From NCBI GenBank assembly GCA_021792015.1, contig JAJYVM010000307.1, positions 1-5,125 of the forward strand: a DNA stretch of 5,125 nucleotides, written 5' to 3'. The position numbers and the translations under genes were made by a program. The number at the start of each line of letters is the position of its first letter. Positions within the stretch are counted from its first letter, which is position 1. This stretch comes from Bacillota bacterium (lineage in GTDB: Bacteria; Bacillota; Sulfobacillia; RBS10-35; JAJYVM01). The notes below the pieces were generated by a model. It was not told the origin of the DNA. It searched no databases and saw only the letters and a program-made list of their open reading frames with translations. This document shows positions 1 through 5,125 of this stretch, piece by piece.

Positions 1-335
1 TCGGCGCCTTCGTGCAGCTGGAGCCCGGCGTGGAGGGCCTGGTGCACATCAGCCAGATGGCGGACTACCACGTGCACGAGCCGGGTGAGGTCGTCTCCGA
101 GGGCCAGGTCGTCAAGGTCAAGGTGCTGCGGGTCTCGCCGGCCGAGCGGCGCATCAGCCTCTCGATCCGCGACGCCGACGAGCACGGCGGAGGCAGGAGC
201 GGCGGTTTCCAGCAGCAGTGGGGCTTCGAGCCGCCCCAGCACCACCGCGAGGGCCTGACGCTCGGCGACATGTTCGGCGCCCTGTTCGAGGAGAGCAAGG
301 AGCGCATGCAGGACCGCGACCGCGAGGAGATCTGA
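1..335 (+). CDS. rpsA: S1 RNA-binding domain protein, C-terminal end; probably ribosomal protein S1 (partial)
   Basis: The reading frame enters from the left edge (first whole codon at base 3) and stops with TGA at 333-335, leaving about 110 residues. Residues 1-60 or so are most of one S1 (OB-fold) repeat: GAFVQLEPGVEGLVHISQM is the canonical S1 strand pattern, and a VKVKVLRVSPAERRISLSIRDAD-type segment closes the barrel. After it comes a Gly/Gln-rich linker and a charged C-terminal tail beginning GLTLGDMFGALFEES. S1 proteins bind single-stranded mRNA on the 30S subunit. An S1 gene just upstream of der fits the Firmicutes arrangement, where it may stand alone or be fused to IspH. That choice, and the number of S1 repeats, cannot be seen because the 5' part lies outside. 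Another S1-domain protein remains possible. The GTG at 12 is internal, not a start. Confidence 0.82.
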   Translation, partial: GAFVQLEPGVEGLVHISQMADYHVHEPGEVVSEGQVVKVKVLRVSPAERRISLSIRDADEHGGGRSGGFQQQWGFEPPQHHREGLTLGDMFGALFEESKERMQDRDREEI

Positions 336-361
336 TCCCGCGCTGATGCGCCTGCCCCCGG

Positions 362-393
362 CCGGGCACGCTTGCACCCGCGGGGGTGCCCGG
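362..393 (+). other. Inverted repeat with two alternative hairpins between the S1 gene and the membrane protein gene
   Basis: CCGGGCAC at 362-369 is matched perfectly by GTGCCCGG at 386-393. Nested and overlapping with it, GCACCC at 374-379 pairs with GGGTGC at 384-389 across a four-base loop. The two stems share bases 386-389, so they exclude each other. No T-run follows, so this is not a standard Rho-independent terminator. It covers the most likely ribosome-binding region of the next gene and could affect its translation. In DNA this GC-rich such stems also arise by chance. Confidence 0.35.
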
Positions 394-406
394 AGTGCCT
401 GGTGGC

Positions 407-970
407 ATGGCGGACCTTGCGGCCCTGCTCCTGCTGGTGGCAAGCGGCTGGTGGGACGGCGCCCTGCGCCGCCTCGGGGTCGGCCGGTGGCAGGCGCTGG
501 CGGCCGGTGCCCTCGTGCTGGCCGCGGGATGGGCCAACATCGGGGTGCCCGGGCCCATCCCCGTGCGGGTGAACGTGGGCGGCTGCCTGCCGGCCCTGGC
601 CATGCTGGTGGCGACGATCGCCCTCCCGGAGGCCGGCGGGCGGATCGCGGCGGCAAGCTGTGCGGCGGCGTGCCTGCTCTTCGGCCTCGGCGGCTGGACC
701 GGACCCCTGGCGGCCGTGGGGCTGCCGTTGGTCGCCACCGTGGCGGCCGCGGCCGTGGCCGGGATCGGGCCGGCGGGGCTGCTCTCCGCGGCCGCCGCCC
801 CGGCCCTGGCGGGCCTTGCCCGCTGGATCGTGGCCTACACCGACCGCCTGCCCGGAACCGTGTGGATCGGCGGCGGCGCCTCCTACGCCGCCATGGTCCT
901 GAGCGTCACCGCCGCCGGTCTCGCCCTGGTGCTGGTGGCCGGGACGGCAGGCAAGCATGTGAGCAGGTGA
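407..970 (+). CDS. Polytopic membrane protein, DUF1614-like
   Basis: This encodes about 187 residues of unknown function, strongly hydrophobic and rich in Ala, Leu, Gly and Val. Likely membrane segments lie near residues 3-16, 29-47, 57-74, 80-96, 100-121, 123-138 and 158-179. Two conserved-looking motifs stand out: NIGVPGPIPVRVNVGG (44-59), at the junction of two segments, and VWIGGGASYAAM (152-163), before the last helix. From memory, this N-I-P ... VNVGG ... IGGGG layout recalls the DUF1614 family of uncharacterised membrane proteins; I could not run a profile search. It is too divergent in motif and position to call PlsY. The start is uncertain. ATG at 407 has GGAG at 392-395 and places Met directly before the first helix; GTG at 395 or 386 would add 4 or 7 residues. 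The stop TGA (968-970) overlaps the GTG start of der, implying translational coupling. Confidence 0.68.
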   Translation: MADLAALLLLVASGWWDGALRRLGVGRWQALAAGALVLAAGWANIGVPGPIPVRVNVGGCLPALAMLVATIALPEAGGRIAAASCAAACLLFGLGGWTGPLAAVGLPLVATVAAAAVAGIGPAGLLSAAAAPALAGLARWIVAYTDRLPGTVWIGGGASYAAMVLSVTAAGLALVLVAGTAGKHVSR

Positions 971-2406
971 AGTCGTTGGCGTGCGTGGCCCTGGTCGGCC
1001 GGCCCAACGTGGGTAAGTCCTCCCTCTTCAACCGCATCGTCGGCCGCCGCGTCTCCATCGTCGAGCCGACACCCGGCGTGACGCGCGACCCGCTGGAGGC
1101 CACGGCCGAGTGGGCGGGCCACACGTTCACGCTGCTCGACACCGGCGGCCTCGTGGCGCCCGCGGGCGATCCCTTCGCCCCGCTGATCGCCCGCGCGGCT
1201 GCCGCCCGCCTCGCGGAGGCCGACGTGGCCGTGATGGTGGTCGACGGCCAGGTGGGCCTTTTGCCGGCCGACGACGAGATCGCGCGGCTGCTCCGGCGCT
1301 GGGGTGGCCGGGTCGTGCTGGCCGTCAACAAGTGCGAGAGCTACCGCGCCGTTCCCTATGAGTTCTACGCCCTCGGCCTGGGCGAGCCGATGGCGTGCTC
1401 GGCGATCCATGGCGACGGCATGGGCGACCTGCTCGACGCCGTGGTCGACGCCATCGCCGCCGCCCGCGGGGCGCCCGCAGCGCCGCCGCCCGCCGCGGAG
1501 GAGCCGGGGGTGGCGGAGGAGCTGACGGAAGAGGTCGCGGACACCCCCTTCGCCATCCCCTCCGGCCCCGTCCGCGTGGCGCTGGTCGGCCGGCCCAACG
1601 CCGGCAAGTCCTCGCTGGTGAACCGCCTGATCGGCCGCGAGCACCTGATCGTCAGCGATCTCCCCGGCACGACCCGCGACGCCGTCGACGTCCCGTGGCA
1701 GCACGGCGAGCACCGCTTCGTGCTGGTCGACACCCCAGGCATGCGCCGCCCGGCCCGCGTCACGGCGGAGCTGGAGAAGTCCTCGGTCGGCCGCGCCCTG
1801 CGTGCCATCGCCCGCGCCGACGTGGCCGTGCTCGTGCTGGATGCCGAGGCCGGCGTGACCGAGCAGGACCAGCGCATCGCCGGCTACGCCTTCGAGCGCG
1901 GCCGCGCCGCCGTGATCGTGCTCAACAAGTGGGACCTCATGTGGGCCGACGCGGAGGCCGCCAAGCGCCGCGAGGCGGAGGTGCGGGGCGCGTTGCCCTT
2001 TTTGGCCTACGCCCCCGTCCTGCTCACCTCGGCCCGAACCGGACGCGGGGTCGACCGCATCCCGGCCCTGGTGGCCGAGGTCGCCGCCGCCCACCGCCAG
2101 CGCCTGGGCACGCCCGAGGTCAACCGGGTTCTGCGCGAGGCCACCTCGCTCCACGCCCCGCCCTCACACGAGGGCAAGGCCATGCGCCTGTATTACGCGA
2201 CGCAGGTGGCCACGGCCCCGCCGACGCTCCTCTGCTTCGTCAACGACGCCGTCGGGGTGCGCCCCGACTACGCTCACTACCTGGAGAACCGCCTGCGCGC
2301 GGCCTTCCCGCTGGCGGGCACGCCGCTGCGCCTGCACTTCCGCACTCGCCGGCGGGAGGTCCGGGGCATCCGCCGCGCCCCGGGCGGTCCCCGCCTGCGT
2401 GCCTAA
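967..2406 (+). CDS. der: Ribosome biogenesis GTPase Der (EngA)
   Basis: Der is a GTPase with two tandem G domains and a KH-like domain that assists late assembly of the 50S ribosomal subunit. The predicted 479 residues show the complete architecture. G domain 1 has GRPNVGKS (11-18), PGVTRD (36-41), DTGG (58-61), NKCE (121-124) and a SAIHG G5 region. An Ala/Pro/Glu-rich acidic linker spans about 164-203. G domain 2 has GRPNAGKS (208-215), PGTTRD, DTPG (255-258), NKWD (320-323) and TSARTG (354-359). The KH-like domain runs from about 380 and includes CFVND and HYLENRLRAAFPLAGTP. The GTG at 967 is chosen because it puts the first P-loop glycine at residue 11, close to the family norm; the frame stays open upstream to 346 but is non-homologous there. 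It overlaps the preceding stop as GTGA, and only a weak Shine-Dalgarno is visible, so re-initiation is likely. NKCE replaces the usual NKxD; similar NKCES motifs are known to me from cyanobacterial Der. Confidence 0.97.
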   Translation: MKSLACVALVGRPNVGKSSLFNRIVGRRVSIVEPTPGVTRDPLEATAEWAGHTFTLLDTGGLVAPAGDPFAPLIARAAAARLAEADVAVMVVDGQVGLLPADDEIARLLRRWGGRVVLAVNKCESYRAVPYEFYALGLGEPMACSAIHGDGMGDLLDAVVDAIAAARGAPAAPPPAAEEPGVAEELTEEVADTPFAIPSGPVRVALVGRPNAGKSSLVNRLIGREHLIVSDLPGTTRDAVDVPWQHGEHRFVLVDTPGMRRPARVTAELEKSSVGRALRAIARADVAVLVLDAEAGVTEQDQRIAGYAFERGRAAVIVLNKWDLMWADAEAAKRREAEVRGALPFLAYAPVLLTSARTGRGVDRIPALVAEVAAAHRQRLGTPEVNRVLREATSLHAPPSHEGKAMRLYYATQVATAPPTLLCFVNDAVGVRPDYAHYLENRLRAAFPLAGTPLRLHFRTRRREVRGIRRAPGGPRLRA

Positions 2407-2413
2407 TCCGCGT

Positions 2414-2442
2414 ACATAAGCCAGGATCACCCCCATATAGAT
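2414..2442 (+). promoter_or_regulatory. Candidate sigma-E-type promoter for spoIVA
   Basis: An AT-rich island interrupts otherwise very GC-rich DNA just after the der stop. ACATAAG (2414-2420) resembles the sigma-E -35 element (KMATATT) and CATATAGA (2434-2441) resembles the -10 element (CATACAHT). They are separated by 13 bases, near the usual 14-15. The matches are imperfect: about 4 of 7 and 5 of 8 positions by my reading. Position supports the call, since spoIVA is transcribed by sigma-E in the mother cell of Bacillus subtilis. A transcript would start near 2448-2452, leaving a leader of about 55 bases before ATG 2505. Confidence 0.45.
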
Positions 2443-2504
2443 TGGACTGACCCGCCGGGGCGACGGCTTATCCATCGCCGCCCGTCGCGTCCGGGGCGCA
2501 GGCC

Positions 2505-4013
2505 ATGCGAAGCGGGGGTTTGGCTGTGGCTGTGACAGACGGCTTCGACGTGTATGCGGACATCGCCCGCCGCACGGACGGCGAGATCTACCTCGGCGTG
2601 GTCGGCCCCGTGCGCACGGGCAAGTCCACCTTCGTGAAGCGGTTCATGGAGCTGCTGGTGCTGCCGAGCATCGCCGATCCGTTCGAGCGCGAGCGCACCA
2701 TCGACGAGCTGCCCCAGAGTGGCGGCGGCCGCACCGTCATGACGACGGAGCCGAAGTTCGTCCCCGACCAGGGCATCGAGGTCAGCCTTGGCGAAGGGCT
2801 GGCCGTGAAGGTGCGTCTGGTGGACTCCGTGGGCTTCCCGGTCCCCGGCGCCCTGGGCTACGCCGAGGATGGCACGCCGCGCATGGTCGTCACGCCCTGG
2901 TTCGACTACGAGATCCCCTTCGAGGAGGCGGCCGCGGTCGGCACCCGCAAGGTGATCGCCGACCACGCCACCATCGGCGTCGTGGTGACGGCCGACGGGA
3001 GCTTCGGCGACCTCGCCCGCGAGAGCTTCGTGGCCGCCGAGGAGGAGGCCGTGGGCCAGATCCGCGACCTGGGCAAGCCATACGTGGTGCTGCTCAACTC
3101 GGCGCGGCCCGAGTCGCCCGACGCGGCGGCCCTTGCCGAATCGCTCCGCGACGCCTATGGCGTCGCGGTCGTGCCGGTGAACGTGGCGACGCTCAACGAC
3201 GGGGATCTGCGCCGGATCCTGCGCGAGGTGCTCTACGAGTTCCCGGTGCGGGATGCCGCCGTGCGCGTGGCCGACTGGCTGCAGGAGCTGGACCCCGGCC
3301 ACGGCCTCCGCCGACGGGTGGAGGAGGCGGCCGCGCACGGCGCGGCCGCGCTCAAAAAGGTCCGTGACGTCGATCCCGTCGTGCAGCAGCTCCTTGCGAG
3401 CGACGGCGTGGGCCAGGCCGACATCGTGCGCCTCGACCTCGGCACCGGCAGCGTCGAGATCGACGTGGACGCGCCCGAGGGCGCCTACCAGGCCGTGCTG
3501 CGGGACATCACCGGGGCCGATCTGACCGGCAAGGCCTCGCTCGTGCGCCTGCTGCGCGAGCTGGCCGCCGCCAAGCGCGAGTACGACCGTGTGGCCAGCG
3601 CCCTGCAGGACGTGCGCCAGGTCGGCTACGGCGTGGTGGTGCCCGACCTCGGCGACATGACATTCGAGGAGCCGGAGCTGGTGCGGCGCGGAAACCAATT
3701 CGGGGTGCGGCTCAAGGCACGGGCGCCGAGCCTGCACCTCATCCGAACCGACGTCGAGGCGGAGTACACGCCGATCCTCGGCACGGAGCGCCAGAGCGAG
3801 GACCTGGTCAACTACCTGATGGAGAAGTTCGAGGACGACGCGAGCAAGATCTGGGAGTCGCAGATCTTCGGGCGCTCGCTGCACGACCTGCTGCGCGAGG
3901 GCATCCGCGGCAAGCTGGCGCGCATGCCGGAGTCGGCGCAGCAGAAGATCCAGGAGACGCTGCAGCGCATCGTCAACGAGGGCGGGGGCGGGCTGATCTG
4001 CATCATCCTGTAG
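2505..4013 (+). CDS. spoIVA: Stage IV sporulation protein A, spore-coat morphogenetic ATPase
   Basis: SpoIVA is a cytoskeletal ATPase made in the mother cell. It hydrolyses ATP to polymerise irreversibly on the outer forespore membrane, where SpoVM anchors it, forming the coat basement layer; it is also needed for cortex assembly. The 502-residue product is recognisable end to end. It has Walker A GPVRTGKST (34-42), sensor threonines in TVMTTEPKF (T80/T81) and Walker B RLVDSVG (D107), followed by TPWFDYEIPFEEAAAVGTRKVI. The middle domain contains LKKVRDVDPVV, and the C-terminal domain contains FGVRLKARAPSLHLI and IFGRSLHDLLREGI. It ends GGGGLICIIL, like the conserved SpoIVA terminus used in forespore-surface localisation. 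ATG 2505 (GGGG at 2493-2496) is the longest reading. GTG 2526, with GGGGG at 2514-2518, or GTG 2532 would give 495 or 493 residues, nearer the 492 of B. subtilis. All catalytic residues are shifted by ten from B. subtilis numbering, favouring a later start. Confidence 0.98.
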   Translation: MRSGGLAVAVTDGFDVYADIARRTDGEIYLGVVGPVRTGKSTFVKRFMELLVLPSIADPFERERTIDELPQSGGGRTVMTTEPKFVPDQGIEVSLGEGLAVKVRLVDSVGFPVPGALGYAEDGTPRMVVTPWFDYEIPFEEAAAVGTRKVIADHATIGVVVTADGSFGDLARESFVAAEEEAVGQIRDLGKPYVVLLNSARPESPDAAALAESLRDAYGVAVVPVNVATLNDGDLRRILREVLYEFPVRDAAVRVADWLQELDPGHGLRRRVEEAAAHGAAALKKVRDVDPVVQQLLASDGVGQADIVRLDLGTGSVEIDVDAPEGAYQAVLRDITGADLTGKASLVRLLRELAAAKREYDRVASALQDVRQVGYGVVVPDLGDMTFEEPELVRRGNQFGVRLKARAPSLHLIRTDVEAEYTPILGTERQSEDLVNYLMEKFEDDASKIWESQIFGRSLHDLLREGIRGKLARMPESAQQKIQETLQRIVNEGGGGLICIIL

Positions 4014-4024
4014 CGCAGCGGCGG

Positions 4025-4062
4025 AGCAAGGGCCGGCGACCTGCCGGCCCTTTGCTTTTCTT
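4025..4062 (+). terminator. Rho-independent terminator after spoIVA
   Basis: GGGCCGGC (4030-4037) pairs perfectly with GCCGGCCC (4043-4050) around a GACCT loop. The stem is extended by AA/TT and, past one bulged T at 4053, by AGC (4025-4027) with GCT (4054-4056). The T-rich tail TTTGCTTTTCTT runs 4051-4062. It begins 11 bases after the spoIVA stop, so it most likely ends the spoIVA transcript and separates it from the HU gene. Confidence 0.9.
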
Positions 4063-4286
4063 GCGACGGGGCGGGCGCACGGCGCCCCGGGTTGCAGCCG
4101 CTCGGGGTGCGCGGGAGCATCGGTGTGGGGGACATGGCGCCCAGCCGGGGGGCTTTTGTCGCCTGTAGCCCTGATTTTGAGGCGATTGCGGGGCTCCGCG
4201 GCAGGAAAAGCATGCGGGGCGTGGAATGGGCGCTGTGCATAGCCGCGGATCGGTTGCAGCGCCGCGGTTTGAAGGGGGTTTCCAGA
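4063..4286. other. Spacer between spoIVA terminator and HU gene, no gene recognised
   Basis: This stretch of about 220 bases should hold the HU promoter and leader. It is locally less GC-rich around 4154-4215. It carries a small perfect hairpin, GGGCGC (4073-4078) with GCGCCC (4082-4087). The HU frame is open across most of it, but its translation has no family resemblance and low-complexity codon use, so I do not treat it as coding. No clear sigma-A or forespore-sigma promoter was found by eye. Confidence 0.5.
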
Positions 4287-4289
4287 GTG
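4271..4289 (+). promoter_or_regulatory. Ribosome-binding site that fixes the HU start
   Basis: GAAGGGGG at 4271-4278 lies eight bases before the GTG at 4287-4289. It is the clearest Shine-Dalgarno in this stretch. It decides between the GTG start, which gives a standard 91-residue HU, and the in-frame upstream extension that is open back to about 4092. Confidence 0.7.
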
Positions 4290-4562
4290 AACAAGGGCGA
4301 TCTCGTGGACCTGGTGGCCGAGCGGACGGGGTTCACGAAGAAGGACTCGGGGAAGGCGCTCGACGCCGTCTTCTCGGCGATCTCGTCCGCCCTGTCCAAG
4401 GGCGACAAGGTCTCCCTGGTCGGCTTCGGCAGCTTCGAGGTGCGCGCGCGCCGCGCCCGCCAGGGCAGAAACCCACAGACCGGGCGCTCGCTGCCCATCG
4501 CGGCCCGCAAGGTGCCGGTGTTCCGCGCCGGCAAGCCCCTGAAGGAGTCTGTGAACGACTGA
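4287..4562 (+). CDS. hup: HU family DNA-binding protein
   Basis: HU proteins are small basic dimers that bend and compact DNA in the nucleoid. The 91 residues match the family's usual length of about 90. The N-terminal helical dimerisation part reads MNKGDLVDLVAERTGFTKKD, followed by a second helix (22-37). The signature GFGSFEVRARRAR (46-58) leads into the DNA-binding arm GRNPQTG (60-66), whose Pro63 corresponds to the residue that intercalates into DNA. The closing VPVFRAGKPLKESV is typical of bacterial HU. GTG 4287 is chosen for its Shine-Dalgarno and for homology. The position after spoIVA matches hbs in Bacillus subtilis. The spoIVA terminator upstream suggests its own promoter within 4063-4270, but I could not identify convincing -35 and -10 boxes there. 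Confidence 0.96.
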   Translation: MNKGDLVDLVAERTGFTKKDSGKALDAVFSAISSALSKGDKVSLVGFGSFEVRARRARQGRNPQTGRSLPIAARKVPVFRAGKPLKESVND

Positions 4563-4611
4563 CGGCCCCGCCTGCAGGGCTCGCCGCCGCTGGCGGCTAA
4601 TGGGGCTCTGC

Positions 4612-4627
4612 GGGAGAGGATGCCGTG
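4612..4627 (+). promoter_or_regulatory. Ribosome-binding site and GTG start of the CoxM-type gene
   Basis: GGGAGAGGA (4612-4620) precedes GTG 4625. The ATG at 4620-4622 is a decoy: its frame meets TGA after two codons. The GTG frame starts MKPAPFDYVAP, the normal N-terminus of this family. The spacer from the HU stop (4563-4611) holds a GCCGCC/GGCGGC hairpin (4583-4597) without a T-run, so no clear terminator separates HU from this gene. Confidence 0.7.
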
Positions 4628-5125
4628 AAGCCGGCGCCGTTTGACTATGTGGCTCCCACGACCGTGGAGGAGGCCGTGGCGGCGCTTGCCGCCGCGGGCG
4701 GCGACGGGAAGGTCCTCGCGGGCGGGCAGAGCCTGGTGCCCCTCATGAACCTGCGGCTGGCCAAGCCGGCCGTGGTCGTGGATATCAATCGCGTGGCCGG
4801 GCTGGACGCCATCTGGCGGCGGCCCGGCTTCCTCGCTGTCGGGGCGCTGGTGCGGCACGCCGATCTGGCCGCGCACCCCGACGCCGCGGCCTGGCACCTG
4901 CTGCGCGACGCGGCCGAGCTCATCGGCCATCCCGCCATCCGCAACCGCGGCACCGTGGGGGGCAGCATCGCCCACGCCGATCCGGCGGCGGAGCTGCCGG
5001 CCGTGCTGTGCGTGCTGGGCGGCAGCGTGGTGGCGGCCGGCCCGCGCGGCAGCCGGGAGATCGCCGCGGACGACCTCTTCCTCGGCTACCTCACGACAGC
5101 GCTGGAGCCGGATGAGATCCTCACC
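4625..5125 (+). CDS. FAD-binding medium subunit of a xanthine/CO dehydrogenase-type molybdenum hydroxylase (partial)
   Basis: These 167 codons remain open at the right edge; the family is usually about 270-300 residues, so the C-terminal part is missing. The medium subunit carries FAD in an LMS heterotrimer: the large subunit binds the molybdopterin cofactor and oxidises the substrate, the small subunit carries two [2Fe-2S] clusters, and FAD passes electrons onward. Visible are the N-terminal MKPAPFDYVAPTTVEEAV and both FAD-binding signatures, AGGQS (32-36), continuing LVPLMNLRLAKP, and TVGGSIAHADPAAELP (110-125), placed where CoxM/CutM has them. The intervening AVGALVRHADL and LIGHPAIRNRGT are also typical. 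The substrate (CO, xanthine, nicotinate, an aldehyde or other) cannot be told from this subunit; the large-subunit active-site loop downstream would decide. It follows HU by 62 bases but is functionally unrelated, and probably starts a new operon. Confidence 0.94.
   Translation, partial: MKPAPFDYVAPTTVEEAVAALAAAGGDGKVLAGGQSLVPLMNLRLAKPAVVVDINRVAGLDAIWRRPGFLAVGALVRHADLAAHPDAAAWHLLRDAAELIGHPAIRNRGTVGGSIAHADPAAELPAVLCVLGGSVVAAGPRGSREIAADDLFLGYLTTALEPDEILT

Noticed and set aside
346..966. N-terminal extension of the der frame upstream of GTG 967
   Set aside because: The extension is Arg/Gly/Pro-rich, overlaps the membrane protein gene in another frame and has no counterpart in Der, which starts just before its first P-loop.
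883..2154. Long minus-strand open frame (423 codons) across der
   Set aside because: It lies opposite a certain gene with GC-rich third positions, which suppress stops on the other strand. Its translation is rich in Gly/Arg/His/Ala and has no recognisable domain.
1395..2450. Plus-strand open frame (351 codons) in another frame over der
   Set aside because: Its product is Arg/Pro/Gly/His low complexity and overlaps der out of frame; it is a shadow.
2427..3884. Long minus-strand open frame (485 codons) across spoIVA
   Set aside because: It is the exact antisense of spoIVA, with low-complexity His/Gly/Val/Leu composition and no domain. It is a codon-bias shadow.
4141..4160. GC-rich stem followed by TTTT near 4154-4157 as a second terminator
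   Set aside because: Only four or five base pairs form cleanly, and a full terminator already lies about 80 bases upstream.
4236..4241. TGCATA upstream of HU as a sigma-F/sigma-G -35 box
   Set aside because: No CATNMTA-like -10 box is found at the proper distance downstream.
4092..4286. N-terminal extension of the HU frame
   Set aside because: It has no HU homology and would make an atypical 156-residue HU. A strong Shine-Dalgarno sits right before GTG 4287.
4583..4597. GCCGCC/GGCGGC hairpin after HU as a terminator
   Set aside because: The stem is short, and the following bases are TAATGGGG rather than a T-run.
3812..4975. Minus-strand open frame (387 codons) over the spoIVA end, HU and the CoxM gene
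   Set aside because: It crosses a strong + strand terminator and three clear + strand genes, and its product has no recognisable family features.

Overview
This window is GC-rich throughout, with G/C at most third codon positions. It encodes SpoIVA, an ATPase of the spore-coat basement layer found only in endospore-forming Firmicutes. The most likely source is therefore a high-GC spore-forming Firmicute, of the Symbiobacterium/Thermaerobacter/Sulfobacillus/Limnochordia type; that assignment is inference from gene content and composition only. All recognised genes are on the + strand. The long minus-strand reading frames are composition shadows.

Layout. (1) 1-335: the 3' end of an S1-domain protein, probably ribosomal protein S1 (rpsA). 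(2) About 407-970: a small polytopic membrane protein that resembles the DUF1614 family. It overlaps the next gene at a GTGA start/stop junction. (3) 967-2406: der (engA), the double-GTPase 50S assembly factor. (4) 2407-2504: a short spacer with an AT-rich island that looks like a mother-cell sigma-E promoter. (5) 2505-4013: spoIVA, followed by a strong Rho-independent terminator at 4025-4062. (6) 4063-4286: about 220 bases without a convincing gene. (7) 4287-4562: an HU-type nucleoid protein. (8) 4625 to the window edge: the N-terminal two thirds or so of a CoxM/CutM-type FAD-binding subunit of a molybdenum hydroxylase.

The order rpsA - (membrane protein) - der - spoIVA - HU is a compact version of a neighbourhood known from Firmicutes (rpsA-like ypfD, der, gpsA, spoIVA and hbs in Bacillus subtilis). 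It groups ribosome assembly, sporulation and chromosome-packaging genes. Here plsY and gpsA, which often sit between der and spoIVA, are absent. The CoxM gene downstream of HU is not part of that set and probably begins a separate catabolic or redox operon that continues past the window.

I see no CRISPR array, tRNA, rRNA, insertion sequence or defence system. The window is mostly conserved housekeeping and sporulation DNA. The least characterised element is the DUF1614-like membrane protein coupled to der.
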